A stretch of DNA of 64,000 nt from Microbulbifer sediminum (GCF_021729035.1 NZ_JAJSAP010000004.1:124001-188000); one strand, 5' to 3'. Positions 47,292-57,255 are shown, numbered from the stretch's first letter. Numbers and translations are program-made. The notes: generated by a model not told the origin, from the letters alone.

Positions 47292-47753
47292 ATGACATTG
47301 GAAGCATTACTCTCACCCAGCCTCAGCCTTTGCCGGGTGGCGGGTAGCAGCAAAAAGAAGCTCTTGCTGAATATTGCCCAGGCCATTGCCGAGCAGTATC
47401 CACGCCTGGATGCAGACACGATTTTCAACCAGTTGATTGCACGGGAGCGCCTGGGCTCTACCGGCATCGGGGATGGTGTCGCCATCCCCCACTGTCGGCT
47501 GCCGGGCTGCCAGCAGGCCATCGGCGTGCTGTGCACCACCGAGCCGGCAATCGATTTCGATGCCGCCGACCGTCAACCGGTCGACCTGCTGTTCGCCCTC
47601 CTGGTACCGGAGGACGCGGAGCAGGAGCACCTGGATACCCTGGCCGAAATCGCCGCCCTGTTTAACGACAGCAGGGTGAGGGACAAGCTGCGCCAGGCAG
47701 ACTCCAGCGACGAACTCTACGCATTGGCGATCGACAGCGCCGCGGCCGCCTGA
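47292..47753 (+). CDS. ptsN: PtsN, EIIA(Ntr) of the nitrogen PTS
   Basis: Regulatory phosphoprotein receiving phosphate from NPr. The 153-residue protein has the EIIA type-2 fold with the phosphorylated histidine at 67 in GVAIPHCRLPG. In other bacteria it controls potassium uptake and cell-wall precursor supply. It lies between hpf and rapZ, with npr further along. Confidence 0.97.
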   Translation: MTLEALLSPSLSLCRVAGSSKKKLLLNIAQAIAEQYPRLDADTIFNQLIARERLGSTGIGDGVAIPHCRLPGCQQAIGVLCTTEPAIDFDAADRQPVDLLFALLVPEDAEQEHLDTLAEIAALFNDSRVRDKLRQADSSDELYALAIDSAAAA

Positions 47754-47925
47754 TGTCCCGGGCGCAGCTCCTCACGCTGCGCCCACCGGCGAAACTTCAC
47801 ACACTCCCGTTGACGTTGTGCCCGACGCCGCAATGGCGGATCATTGGCCTGCGGCGGAATGCCGGCCGGGCAGCGCCCAGCTGGCCGGCTGCCCAATCAA
47901 CATACGAAACGGACCTCGAGAATCT

Positions 47926-48786
47926 ATGCGCCTGGTGATCATCAGCGGCCGCTCCGGCTCCGGCAAGAGTTCAGCACTGCAATTGCTGGAAGACGTCGGC
48001 TTCAACTGCATCGACAACCTGCCCGCCAGCCTTCTGCCGGAACTGGTGCGCCGGGTGCGGGAACAGCCCCGAGAGGAAAGCGCCCGGCTGGCACTGGGGA
48101 TCGATGCCCGCAACCTGTGGCAGGACGTGCAACAGGCACCGCGGGTCATAGAGGAATTGCGTGAGAGCGGCATCCCCTGCGACGTCATTTACCTGGACGC
48201 ACGTTCGCCGGTGCTGGTGCAACGCTTCAGCGAAACCCGGCGCAAGCATCCCCTCAGCGACAACCGCACCCACCTGCTGGAAGCCCTGAACCGTGAAAAG
48301 GAGCTGCTGGCACCCCTCGCCGGGATGGCCGACCTGGTGATCGACACCAGCAACCTCAGCCTTCACCAGCTGCGCGACCAGGTCAAGACCCGTGTCGTGG
48401 GCCGCGACTCACCGGGCATGGCAATCCTGTTCCAGTCATTCGGCTTCAAGCATGGGGTACCTGTAGACGCGGACCTGGTATTCGACCTCCGCTGCCTGCC
48501 CAACCCCTACTGGGTCGCGGAACTGCGCCAGAAGACCGGCCTGGACCCGGAGGTGGTGGAGTTCCTGCGCTCCCACGAGGAGACCGGCGAGATGCAACGG
48601 GATATCATTGGATTCCTCGAACGCTGGCTGCCTTCCTACCAGCAGAGCAACCGCAGTTACACTTGCGTCGCGGTCGGCTGCACCGGTGGTCGCCACCGCT
48701 CCGTCTATATGGTGGAGCAACTGGCCAAGACCTTTGCCGGCCAGTTCGATAATATCCAGGTTCGCCACCGCGAACAGCAGCCGTAA
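47926..48786 (+). CDS. rapZ: RapZ, RNase adaptor / nucleotide-binding protein
   Basis: In E. coli, RapZ delivers the sRNA GlmZ to RNase E and so controls glucosamine-6-phosphate synthesis for the cell envelope. The 286-residue protein from ATG 47926 has Walker A GRSGSGKS (8-15), the family run DVGFNCIDNLPASLLPEL, and the C-terminal CTGGRHRSVYMVEQLA motif. A 172-base gap with no gene separates it from ptsN. Confidence 0.97.
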   Translation: MRLVIISGRSGSGKSSALQLLEDVGFNCIDNLPASLLPELVRRVREQPREESARLALGIDARNLWQDVQQAPRVIEELRESGIPCDVIYLDARSPVLVQRFSETRRKHPLSDNRTHLLEALNREKELLAPLAGMADLVIDTSNLSLHQLRDQVKTRVVGRDSPGMAILFQSFGFKHGVPVDADLVFDLRCLPNPYWVAELRQKTGLDPEVVEFLRSHEETGEMQRDIIGFLERWLPSYQQSNRSYTCVAVGCTGGRHRSVYMVEQLAKTFAGQFDNIQVRHREQQP

Positions 48787-48813
48787 CGCACAGCCGGAGA
48801 CCGCGACACCACC

Positions 48814-49083
48814 ATGCAGAAGTGCCGCCTGACCATTATCAACAAACTGGGCCTCCACGCCCGCGCCGCCAGTAAGCTGGCCCAGACCTCGGCCCGCTTC
48901 TCCGCGGATATCCGCGTTCACTGCCAGGGCAAGTGTGTCGATGGCAAGAGTGTCATGGCCCTGATGCTACTGGCCGCGGGCAAAGGTGTGGAACTGGAGC
49001 TGGAGGCTTCCGGCGGCGACGAGGAGGCCGCACTGGAAGCCATCGCAGCGCTGATCAACGACCGCTTCGGGGAAGGAGAGTAG
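48814..49083 (+). CDS. npr: NPr, HPr-like phosphocarrier of the nitrogen PTS
   Basis: The 89-residue protein matches HPr: active-site His15 in LGLHARAASKLA, and the SVMALMLLAAGKG helix carrying the regulatory-site position. Transfers phosphate from EI(Ntr) to PtsN, encoded just upstream. EI(Ntr) (ptsP) is not in the window. Confidence 0.96.
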   Translation: MQKCRLTIINKLGLHARAASKLAQTSARFSADIRVHCQGKCVDGKSVMALMLLAAGKGVELELEASGGDEEAALEAIAALINDRFGEGE

Positions 49084-49194
49084 CCACTCCCCCGTTGCCG
49101 CTGGCAGCCCGACGCCGAACGGCATAAAATCCTTTCCCGGCCGCCATTGCCGCGCCACCTCTCTCGAATCCACGCAGTGCAGTAAGGAAACGCC

Positions 49195-50562
49195 GTGTCC
49201 AACCCGCCACCCGCTGACATCCAGTTCCGCGCGCAGAACCAGCTGAGCGAGCTTTTTGCTGCCCTGGACAGTGGTACCGGCCGGGAGGTGCAGCGCATGC
49301 TGCACACCTTGTCACCGCAGAGTATTGCCCAGCTGCTGGAAAGCTCGCCGCCGCGCATCCGCCACATTCTGTGGAAGCTGATCGACCCGGAGGTCGAGGG
49401 CGAGGTACTGCCCGAGCTGTCATACGAAGTGAAGAGCCAGATCCTCGCCACCATGGACACCGAGGAGATGGTGGCGGCGATGGAAGGCCTCGACGCCGAC
49501 GATGTGGCCGACATCCTGCAGCAGCTGCCCGATCGGGTCATGGGCGAAGTGCTGGCGGCCATGACCGAGGCAGATCGACTGCGGGTCGAGCGGGTGCTCG
49601 CGTTCGACGAGGAAACCGCGGGCGGCCTGATGGACACGGATACCATTTCCGTGCGGCCCAACCTGACCCTGGATGTGGTGCTGCGCTACCTGCGTCGCCA
49701 CGAGCAACTGCCGCCCTCCACCGACAACCTGTTCGTGGTCAACCGCAGGGACCAGTATATCGGCCTGCTGCCCCTGTCCCGGCTGCTGACCACCGACCCG
49801 TCGGTCACGGTGCGCGAGGTCATGAATACGGATGTCGAGCCCATCCCGGCCGATTTTCCCGATACCGAGGTGGCGCGGCTGTTCCAGAAATACGACTGGA
49901 TCACGGCGCCGGTAGTGGACGACAACAACCGCCTGCTGGGCCGCATCACCATCGACGACGTGGTGGACGTGATCCGGGAAGACGCCGACCACTCGCTGAT
50001 GAGCATGGCCGGCCTCGACGAGGAAGAGGATACTTTTGCCACCGTGCGACGCACGGCGCCCCGGCGGGCCGTATGGCTGGGGATCAACCTGCTCACCGCC
50101 CTGCTCGCCTCCTGGGTCATCAACCTGTTCCAGGGCACAATCGACAAGGTGGTGGCGCTGGCAGTGCTGATGCCCATCGTGGCCAGCATGGGGGGCGTGG
50201 CCGGCAGCCAGACCCTGACGGTGGTGATCCGCGGTATGGCACTGGGCCAGATCGGGCGCAGCAACCTTAGCTGGTTGCTGACGCGAGAGCTCGGTTCCGC
50301 AGTGCTCAATGCACTGCTTTGGTCACTGGCCATGGCGGTGATCGCTGCCCTGTGGTTCGACGATATCACCATCGCAGCGATCATCCTCGCCGCCATGGTG
50401 ATCAACCTGATCACCGCCGCCATTGCCGGAGCCATATTGCCAGTGGCACTACGCGCCATCCGCATCGATCCTGCGCTGGCCGGCGGTGTGGCCCTGACTA
50501 CTGTTACTGACGTGGTGGGCTTTATGTCCTTTCTGGGCCTCGCCACCCTGTTTTACGCCTGA
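49195..50562 (+). CDS. mgtE: MgtE-type magnesium channel/transporter
   Basis: The 455-residue protein has a cytosolic helical N-domain (about 1-135, LLESSPPRIRHILWKLIDP...), paired CBS domains (about 140-260, NTDVEPIPADFPDTEVARLFQKYDW), and five membrane helices (about 285-455) including GGVAGSQTLTVVIRGMALG, the pore-lining element of MgtE. The CBS/N domains are known magnesium sensors that gate the channel. GTG start. Confidence 0.95.
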   Translation: MSNPPPADIQFRAQNQLSELFAALDSGTGREVQRMLHTLSPQSIAQLLESSPPRIRHILWKLIDPEVEGEVLPELSYEVKSQILATMDTEEMVAAMEGLDADDVADILQQLPDRVMGEVLAAMTEADRLRVERVLAFDEETAGGLMDTDTISVRPNLTLDVVLRYLRRHEQLPPSTDNLFVVNRRDQYIGLLPLSRLLTTDPSVTVREVMNTDVEPIPADFPDTEVARLFQKYDWITAPVVDDNNRLLGRITIDDVVDVIREDADHSLMSMAGLDEEEDTFATVRRTAPRRAVWLGINLLTALLASWVINLFQGTIDKVVALAVLMPIVASMGGVAGSQTLTVVIRGMALGQIGRSNLSWLLTRELGSAVLNALLWSLAMAVIAALWFDDITIAAIILAAMVINLITAAIAGAILPVALRAIRIDPALAGGVALTTVTDVVGFMSFLGLATLFYA

Positions 50563-50636
50563 GCAAACCGACCTGGCCGGCCCCCAGGTGCCGGCGAGGC
50601 GAGCGACTCTGCACCTTATTTAGCTGGAACACCGCA

Positions 50637-51158
50637 ATGCAAGAATACGACGATTTCGATGAGGACCTGCCCAAAAGCAAGACAAGGGTAAAGCAGGAAA
50701 TGCACGAGCTGCAGGAGCTGGGCCAGCAGCTGACCCAGCTGGGCAAGGCGCAGCTGGCGGAAGTACCGCTGGATGCGGACGTCCTCGAGGCCATCGACAC
50801 CCTTCACCGCATCAAGTCCAACGAGGCCCGGCGGCGCCAGATGCAATATATTGGCAAGCTGATGCGCAGTGCTGACCGTGAAGCCATCGAGGCGGCCCTG
50901 ACGCGATTCCACGAACGCGACCAACAGCACGTGCGCTTCGACCGCATGGCAGAGGAGTGGCGCAAGCGCCTGCTCGACGGCGGTAACGAAGCACAGAGCG
51001 ACTTCTTCAACCAGTACCCGCACGCAGACCACCAGCACCTGCGCCAGCTGGTCCGCGACTCATTGCGCGAGCGGGACAGGCAAAAGCCACCCACCCACCA
51101 GCGCAAGCTGTTCCGCTACCTGCGGGATTTCTTTATGCAGGAACAGGAAAACCAGTAG
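50637..51158 (+). CDS. darP: DarP (YjgA), ribosome-associated assembly factor
   Basis: The 173-residue, highly charged helical protein of the DUF615 family is known in E. coli to act in late 50S subunit assembly. The KSKTRVKQEMHELQELGQQLTQL start and RRRQMQYIGKLMR motif are typical. In Pseudomonas the same gene lies between pmbA and tldD; neither is present here. A strong terminator follows. Confidence 0.94.
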   Translation: MQEYDDFDEDLPKSKTRVKQEMHELQELGQQLTQLGKAQLAEVPLDADVLEAIDTLHRIKSNEARRRQMQYIGKLMRSADREAIEAALTRFHERDQQHVRFDRMAEEWRKRLLDGGNEAQSDFFNQYPHADHQHLRQLVRDSLRERDRQKPPTHQRKLFRYLRDFFMQEQENQ

Positions 51159-51229
51159 ACGCCACGGCGGCCAGGCGCAGCTGCCCGGGAGGGCGAATTA
51201 CTGTCGCCCGGGCTCAGCGGCGGAACAGG

Positions 51230-51261
51230 AAAAAGGGCGAACTGCTGGGTTCGCCCTTTTT
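51230..51261. terminator. Bidirectional terminator between darP and the membrane-protein gene
   Basis: AAAAAGGGCGAA-CTGCTGGG-TTCGCCCTTTTT; stem with A5 and T5 on its flanks. It separates convergent genes. Confidence 0.9.
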
Positions 51262-51281
51262 CATGAGCTGCCGGCCCCGAC

Positions 51282-52142
51282 TCAGGCCGCCGATTCGGCC
51301 CTGCTCTCCGCCGCCGTCTCCGCCTGCCACTCGAACAGGTTCAGTTCGATAAAGAAGAAGGCCACCAGCCACAGGAAGGCATCCCAGAAGTCCAGGAAGC
51401 TGCCGTTGATACCCCAGTAGATAGCGCACAGCAGCAAGGTGAAATACAGCACTGCCTTGATCACCTGCGAGTAACGCATGATGGCGCTGGACAGCTCATG
51501 GCGCAGCTGCAGCCAGACATCGAATGCCAGGATGGCCACCACCAGCAGCCAGGCCCCCGCATTGATCACATCGGTCCACGCCAGCCACTTGATCTCGTTC
51601 CAGGTGGACACTGCACCCACGATCTGCGCATCTGCCAGCCGCAGCACCTGCGTGTCAGCGAGGGCAGCACAGTTCTGCGCGGTCAGCGCCACGTAGTCAT
51701 CCTGCCCCACGACCAGCAGCCACCCGCCGCTGGCTGCCAGTTGGCAGGCGGACTCGGAGACCGGTAACAGGTGGGTCAGGGAAGCCATCTCGGCCACATA
51801 ACCGTAGAACGAATAGACAATAAACAGGTAACAGAAAGCGGACACGCCATTCAGGGCCCACTTCACCCAGCCGCGAATCCGGTCATCCGCCAGCACGAAG
51901 GTTTCCAGCTCGAAGACCAGTAGCAGCAGGACCCACGCCAGGGTATCAATGGAATCGTTGTAGGCCTCGATCACCCGCCCCAGCTGTACACCATCGGCGA
52001 ACACAGACCCGGCTGCGGCGTGGTTTTCGACAAAAAACGCATACACATTGTATGCGAGCAACAGGTAAATGGTGTATTTGAATACCCGGAACAGGGCGTA
52101 GCGGTTGACGGAAAACCCGCCCAATGTGGCCACCTCGGACAT
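51282..52142 (-). CDS. Unrecognised integral membrane protein, about six spans
   Basis: I do not recognise the family. The 286-residue protein has a clear ATG start and about six hydrophobic spans (roughly 17-37, 66-86, 95-117, 188-208, 224-244, 250-270). A periplasmic or cytoplasmic loop between spans 3 and 4 (about 120-185) contains two cysteines (SACQLAAS and AQNCAALAD) that might form a disulfide. The C-terminus is Glu/Ala-rich. It is flanked by terminator-separated darP and by msrB, with 181 bases to the latter, and occupies the position where tldD and a nitrilase gene stand in Pseudomonas. Confidence 0.8.
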   Translation of the reverse strand: MSEVATLGGFSVNRYALFRVFKYTIYLLLAYNVYAFFVENHAAAGSVFADGVQLGRVIEAYNDSIDTLAWVLLLLVFELETFVLADDRIRGWVKWALNGVSAFCYLFIVYSFYGYVAEMASLTHLLPVSESACQLAASGGWLLVVGQDDYVALTAQNCAALADTQVLRLADAQIVGAVSTWNEIKWLAWTDVINAGAWLLVVAILAFDVWLQLRHELSSAIMRYSQVIKAVLYFTLLLCAIYWGINGSFLDFWDAFLWLVAFFFIELNLFEWQAETAAESRAESAA

Positions 52143-52323
52143 CTGCTCGAACCTCTATTGATTATTGTTTTGCATCGGTAGCCCGCCCGCACTCAGCCGA
52201 CAGCGACTCCCGGGAACGGTAACGACGCACTCGAATCCATATATCCAATCGGCACCGGCCTGTCCCACTCACTTTCGCTGGGCCGTGCCGCGCGGCTGGG
52301 CCGCACGACACAATATCGAACAA

Positions 52324-52863
52324 TTATTCGGTTTTTTCAAGCGCCGGGACAAAATCCAGGGCCAGGGAATTCAGGCAGTACCTCAGGCCGGTTGGCGGGG
52401 GGCCGTCCTTGAATACATGCCCAAGGTGCTCCCCGCACTTGGACAACACCTCGGTACGCTTCATGCCCCAGCTGTAGTCCTCCTTGAGGATTACATTTTC
52501 CGGGTGGGCCACGTCCCAGAAACTGGGCCAGCCGGTGCCTGACTTGTACTTGTGCTCTGAGCTGAACACCGGCAGCCGGCAACCCGCGCTGACATAGGTC
52601 CCTTCAGCCTTGTTCTCCAGCCACTTGCCGGAAAACGGTCGCTCCGTCTCTTTTTCCCACAGTATCTCGTACTGCTCGGGGGTCAGGATCTGCTTCCAGA
52701 CCGAATTGGGGATGGCAGACAGGTTGGTGCCCGTGCGGATATTCTCTCGGGCCTCGGCCACGGTCATGTTCGCGTCCGTGGCGCGCTCTTCATCCGCCTC
52801 GGTACAGGCCGGCAGGCCGATGACCATCGCCAGCAGTGCGGTTCCCAATAGGCGCTTGCGCAT
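52324..52863 (-). CDS. msrB: Peptide-methionine (R)-S-oxide reductase, predicted lipoprotein
   Basis: Repairs methionine-R-sulfoxide. The 179-residue precursor has a lipoprotein-like signal (GLPAC, Cys20). The catalytic domain keeps YKSGTGWPSFW, HLGHVFKDGPPPTGLRYCLNS and the nucleophile Cys in RYC. The structural zinc site is degraded: relative to E. coli MsrB, the first cysteine of each CxxC pair is lost (YVSAGC, and VLSKCGEHLGH). Envelope location is inferred from the signal; MsrB is usually cytoplasmic in gammaproteobacteria. Confidence 0.92.
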   Translation of the reverse strand: MRKRLLGTALLAMVIGLPACTEADEERATDANMTVAEARENIRTGTNLSAIPNSVWKQILTPEQYEILWEKETERPFSGKWLENKAEGTYVSAGCRLPVFSSEHKYKSGTGWPSFWDVAHPENVILKEDYSWGMKRTEVLSKCGEHLGHVFKDGPPPTGLRYCLNSLALDFVPALEKTE

Positions 52864-52923
52864 GCGTACTCTCCTCTATGTCCAGAACTCCTCGCTGTAC
52901 AGTTCTAGTCGGAGATCCGGCCT

Positions 52924-55900
52924 TCAGATTACACCTGTGGGGTTTTCACCCTCATTCTTTTCTGGCCCCGGAGCGGGCGAACCGGAGACTTCCTCAGCAT
53001 CCGGCGCCTCTGGCTGGCCCGGCTGACCGCCAGGGGGCGGGCGATACAATCCCGCCTCGGCACCCTGGCGCTCGGCGCCATCACCATCGAACAGCTTGTC
53101 GAACCGCACCTCGGGCTCGGACCAGTCGCCGCTGATGCGGTAACTGACACTGGCCATCTTGTTCACCTGCTTCTTGAACGCCTTACTGATCAGGTAAACA
53201 CCGGCCGCGGCGGGCAGGCCGCCGGCAAGCGCGGCGACCAGGGCCAGGTTGTTGCCCACCGGCAGAGTCGCCACAAGTGTAAGGTTGAGATCTTCACGCT
53301 TGAGGTTAACGCGCCCCGCCATCTGCAGCTCGCTGGTGGGCCCCTCCACCTGGATCGGCACCGCAATCAGCAAGCTGCCATCCCCCTCAAAGAACACCTC
53401 TCCACGCACCCGGTCGAACGCCATACCGCTCTGGTAAAGGTCCGAGAAATCCAGCCGCAGGCGCCGCGCCCAGGTATCGAAGTTGAACAACGACAGCAAT
53501 CTCAGCAGGGCCGAGCCGGCATTATCGCTGGCCCGCAGGAAGCGCCCGTCACGAATATCGATTTTCAGCTCGCCGGTGAGTGCATCTGCCGCCACCCGCG
53601 CTGGAGAACCATCCCAGCGCAGGGCGGTATCGAAACGCGCAGACTCACTCTCGATCGCGGGCTCCTGCCCCCAGGCCCGCTGCACGTCCGCCAGGTCATC
53701 GGCGACCAGGCGCCCGACAAACTGGGAGGACTCGTTGCCCTCCGCGTCCCGCATCCACATCAGCTGGGCACCCAGGCGGTCATCTCCGTCACCGCGGCCC
53801 TCCACCCGCACGCCGCGGGCTGCGCCACGGATATCCCCAACCACCAGGCGCTGCGCAGACGGACGCAGGTTGAATGACCAGCGGCCGAAATCCTCGTCGC
53901 CCACATAGAGCCGCTCGGTGCTGAAATCCAGCTGTGGCAGGTCGGCAAACTCAAATCCGGCCCAGGGATCGGCAGCTGGCTCAACCTGCGGTGACTGATC
54001 CACCCCTGCCTCAGGGGATTTTTCCGGGCCCGGGAGCCTCAGGTGTTCCAGCTCAAGCTGCAGAGGAGTCTCCGCGTTCAGTACACCACTCAGGTGGCCG
54101 GCAGCCATTTCGCTGTCGAAATCCAGCTCCCAGCTTGAGCCCAGCCCCCGCCCGCGCACATGGATATGCTCGATGTCCGTCTTGCCCAGAATCAGGCGAT
54201 CGGTGCTGAGATCCAGCATTACCGGCAGTGGGTCCGCCGTATCGACCCCGGTTCCCGAGGCGGAGACAGTGGCATCACCGCCTTCAATTGCCGCAGGCCC
54301 GCTGCTGCGAACCGCACGCACGGCCGGCTCGGTAGCAGTTTCGTAAATCTTGAGCAGTCGCTGCCAATGGGGGAAGTCCACCTGCGACAGGTCACCGGTG
54401 ATCGCGAGCCCCCGCTCACCGGGCAGCCTGGCCTCGGCATTCAGGGCGATTACCGCGCGCTCCAGTTCACCATCGACTTTCCAGAACTGCCCGGCGACGT
54501 GCTCACCATACTGGAGGTTGTAGAGGCTGCCCTGCTCCCCAATGGGCACCCGCATCACAAAATCGGAGGTCTCACCTGCCGCTTTGCCGAGCGGCGCCGG
54601 CAGGTTGACCGCCACGCCAACCAGGTCGGAATTCACCTCCACAATGGCCCGGTAGGGCTTTTCCTTGCTGGCCGCAGGGATAGTCACCAGGGTGTGGTAC
54701 TCCAACTCTCCATCCAGCCAGGACAACTCGGGCCGGCCAGTCCACTCGCGCAGTGCCTGGGTGGTAGTGCGTCCGCGCACCACCACCTGGGTGTCGCGGT
54801 TGTCCCCCTCGCCCTGGTGACGGATGCTGGCGGTCAGGGGACGCCCCCAGAGCTGGCCACTCAGGGCTGTACCCTCGAGACCTTCATCACTGTCGTAGTG
54901 GAAGTTGCCGGCCAGGGACTGGACCACCAGCCGGGTATCCTCCATGCGCAGGTCACCATCGACCAGGGTCAGGTCAATCATCTGGCGCGGCTCGATACTG
55001 GCTTCTCCCAGGGGCTGGGAGAGGGTCAGGTTGCCACGCAGCTTCCCATCCAGCTGCCAGTCATCAAAACCATCACCGAGCCGCTCGCGCAGGGGAGTCT
55101 CCCGCAACAAGCGCAGGCCATCGCCGGCCGGGCCCGCCAGGCTGGCATGGACACCGAGCAGCGCCCCCTCCCCCGCAGGGTCCGGCGAGACGCCCACCTC
55201 GATGTCGCGGGCATCAATCCCCCAGAGCCGGGCGTGTTCCGCATTGACCATGACATGGGCGTCGTTGATGGCGAGGTGCGCATCCAACTCCCTCGCTGCG
55301 GGCCAACCGGGAAGGTAGTCGATGTGCCCATTCTCCAGCTCGGCAGAAAGCTGCACGGTCTGGCGCTCGGGGCGCTCGCCCAGCGCCAGTAACTCCGGGT
55401 CATCGCCCTCGCGATAGCCATAGCCGCGGTAGAGGAAACCCGCCCGGGACAACCGGCCGGGATTATCATCACCCAGCGAACGACCGAGCCAATCGCGCAA
55501 CGAATCACTCACGGTAAAGGGCACCAGCAGCTTCTGCGCCGAAACCGGCGCATCCCGCAAGCCCAGGGCCAGGGTCAACTGCGCCGCCCGCGAATAAGGC
55601 ACAAACGGCAGCTGCAGCAGGAACTGGCCGCGAATGGCGCCCGCCCCGCCCTCGAGCTCCAGCGGACCGGAATTCACCTGGACAGAATTTCCCTCTTTGT
55701 CCACATGCCACGCAACGGTGCCGCGCGCACGCTCAAAACTGAACGGCTGCTCATAGAGCTCGGGGAAGTGCAGCCGCAGGTCTTCGTCACCGGCCAGCTG
55801 CACCGCCCCCTCACTACCGCGCACCTGCAGGTAGCCGTCGAGCCCCTCTACCGCCGGGGCAGACTTATAGGCGGAAGCGCGCATATCCCGCAGATTGGCA

Positions 55901-57255
55901 CGCAATGACACCATTCCGTCACTGTCGCGACCGAACCGGAGATTCTCGAGCGCGCCGGCGGGCTGCAGCGCCTCCAGCCAGGCACCGGCCTTTTCCGGCA
56001 GTACCTGCAAGCGCGACAGGATGCGGCTCCAGGCCTCCAGCTCCAGGTGGTCCAACGACAGCTGGACCCCGCTGTCTTCGCCGCCGCTGGCCTGTACGTT
56101 CAGGACCGGCATGGCGACATCGCGCCAGTCCAGCTCGATGTCCTGCAACGCAAGTCGCCACTGGCCGCCGGGCAACCATTGCCCGGAAATATCCCCGCCC
56201 AGGGACCGCAGTGGCTCCAGGGTATCCACCGCCACAGCAGTGGCATCGCCCGACTCCTCTCCTGCTTTTCCGCTATCCCCGGGAGACAGGTCTGCCGCCG
56301 TCGCGGGATCTTCGCTCCCCGGCGAAAGCTCCCCATCGAGCTGCACCAGGTCGAGTCTTCCGCGCAGGCGATAGCCGGCATCGTTGTCGCTGTTCAACCA
56401 CAGGTTGCCTCGGGCAATTTTCCGGCCCTGCCAGTGATAGCGCTCGGGGACCGGTGTCAGCTGCTGCAGCAACGCCACAGTGTCCGAATTCACCTGTAAC
56501 TCATTCAGCTGGAGATAGCCGTTGAGCCTGAATTCTTCCCGGTCGCGAGGATCACCCCGCCCCTCCAGGATCAGCCTCAGGGTTTCCATACCAGCCGGGG
56601 CCTGCGCGGCCGGAGCTGCCCCTTCCGCGACAACCGTATCGGCAATAAAGGCGCGTGCGCTAAGCCGGTGGAATGCCCCACTGTTCTCCAGCAATACCTC
56701 TGGCAGATTGATCCGGGCCCGCTGGCCATCAGCAAGCTGCAGCGTAATGCTGGCGTTCCTGACCTCTACTTTGGGCCCCAACTGGAAGATGCGCGCGGGA
56801 TCACCGAGACGCTCACCAGCCTCGCCCCCGTCTGCTTCGGCGCCCTGGGGTGCGGCGGGAAAGCCGTCCACATGCCAGTTGCCCGCACCAATGCGGTTCA
56901 GCTGCGCGGTGAAATCCCGCACCTGCAGGTTTTTCCACACCAGCTCGCGGTTCCACAGGCTCGCCAGCAGGTCGAGGTGGAACAGGCCGTAACCCAGGCG
57001 CATCTCGCCATTTTCCCCGAGGCGCAGGCCATCCAGCTGCAGCGCCACTTCCAGGGCCTCCCAGCGCAGGGCGATGCGATCCATCTTTACCGGCGCTCCC
57101 AGGCGCTCGGAAAGCAATGCAGTGATCTGCGGCCGGTACTGCTCCACCTGCGGGGAGAGCAAACGCCCGGCCTGCACCACGATGGCCAACAGGATCACCA
57201 CAGTGACGGTCAGTAACCAGAACTTGCGTGCCAGCCAGCGCACCGCGCCCATCAT
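52924..57255 (-). CDS. yhdP: YhdP, AsmA-like giant intermembrane lipid-transport protein
   Basis: YhdP, with TamB and YdbH, carries phospholipids to the outer membrane in E. coli. From ATG 57255 (GGGGAG seven bases upstream) the protein has 1443 residues, longer than the ~1270 of E. coli. One N-terminal span (about 10-30), then a long beta-strand-rich body, expected to form a hydrophobic groove, with the DUF3971/AsmA-like C-terminal region (FNFDTWARRLRLDFSDLYQSGMAFD; ASVSYRISGDW). The last 45 residues are Pro/Gly/Glu-rich. It closes the mreBCD-maf-rng-yhdP series. Confidence 0.93.
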   Translation of the reverse strand: MMGAVRWLARKFWLLTVTVVILLAIVVQAGRLLSPQVEQYRPQITALLSERLGAPVKMDRIALRWEALEVALQLDGLRLGENGEMRLGYGLFHLDLLASLWNRELVWKNLQVRDFTAQLNRIGAGNWHVDGFPAAPQGAEADGGEAGERLGDPARIFQLGPKVEVRNASITLQLADGQRARINLPEVLLENSGAFHRLSARAFIADTVVAEGAAPAAQAPAGMETLRLILEGRGDPRDREEFRLNGYLQLNELQVNSDTVALLQQLTPVPERYHWQGRKIARGNLWLNSDNDAGYRLRGRLDLVQLDGELSPGSEDPATAADLSPGDSGKAGEESGDATAVAVDTLEPLRSLGGDISGQWLPGGQWRLALQDIELDWRDVAMPVLNVQASGGEDSGVQLSLDHLELEAWSRILSRLQVLPEKAGAWLEALQPAGALENLRFGRDSDGMVSLRANLRDMRASAYKSAPAVEGLDGYLQVRGSEGAVQLAGDEDLRLHFPELYEQPFSFERARGTVAWHVDKEGNSVQVNSGPLELEGGAGAIRGQFLLQLPFVPYSRAAQLTLALGLRDAPVSAQKLLVPFTVSDSLRDWLGRSLGDDNPGRLSRAGFLYRGYGYREGDDPELLALGERPERQTVQLSAELENGHIDYLPGWPAARELDAHLAINDAHVMVNAEHARLWGIDARDIEVGVSPDPAGEGALLGVHASLAGPAGDGLRLLRETPLRERLGDGFDDWQLDGKLRGNLTLSQPLGEASIEPRQMIDLTLVDGDLRMEDTRLVVQSLAGNFHYDSDEGLEGTALSGQLWGRPLTASIRHQGEGDNRDTQVVVRGRTTTQALREWTGRPELSWLDGELEYHTLVTIPAASKEKPYRAIVEVNSDLVGVAVNLPAPLGKAAGETSDFVMRVPIGEQGSLYNLQYGEHVAGQFWKVDGELERAVIALNAEARLPGERGLAITGDLSQVDFPHWQRLLKIYETATEPAVRAVRSSGPAAIEGGDATVSASGTGVDTADPLPVMLDLSTDRLILGKTDIEHIHVRGRGLGSSWELDFDSEMAAGHLSGVLNAETPLQLELEHLRLPGPEKSPEAGVDQSPQVEPAADPWAGFEFADLPQLDFSTERLYVGDEDFGRWSFNLRPSAQRLVVGDIRGAARGVRVEGRGDGDDRLGAQLMWMRDAEGNESSQFVGRLVADDLADVQRAWGQEPAIESESARFDTALRWDGSPARVAADALTGELKIDIRDGRFLRASDNAGSALLRLLSLFNFDTWARRLRLDFSDLYQSGMAFDRVRGEVFFEGDGSLLIAVPIQVEGPTSELQMAGRVNLKREDLNLTLVATLPVGNNLALVAALAGGLPAAAGVYLISKAFKKQVNKMASVSYRISGDWSEPEVRFDKLFDGDGAERQGAEAGLYRPPPGGQPGQPEAPDAEEVSGSPAPGPEKNEGENPTGVI

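Noticed and set aside
54160-55392. Plus-strand open frame of 410 codons
   Set aside because: Antisense to yhdP, whose reading frame is long, has a membrane anchor and fits its operon; the shadow has no domain.
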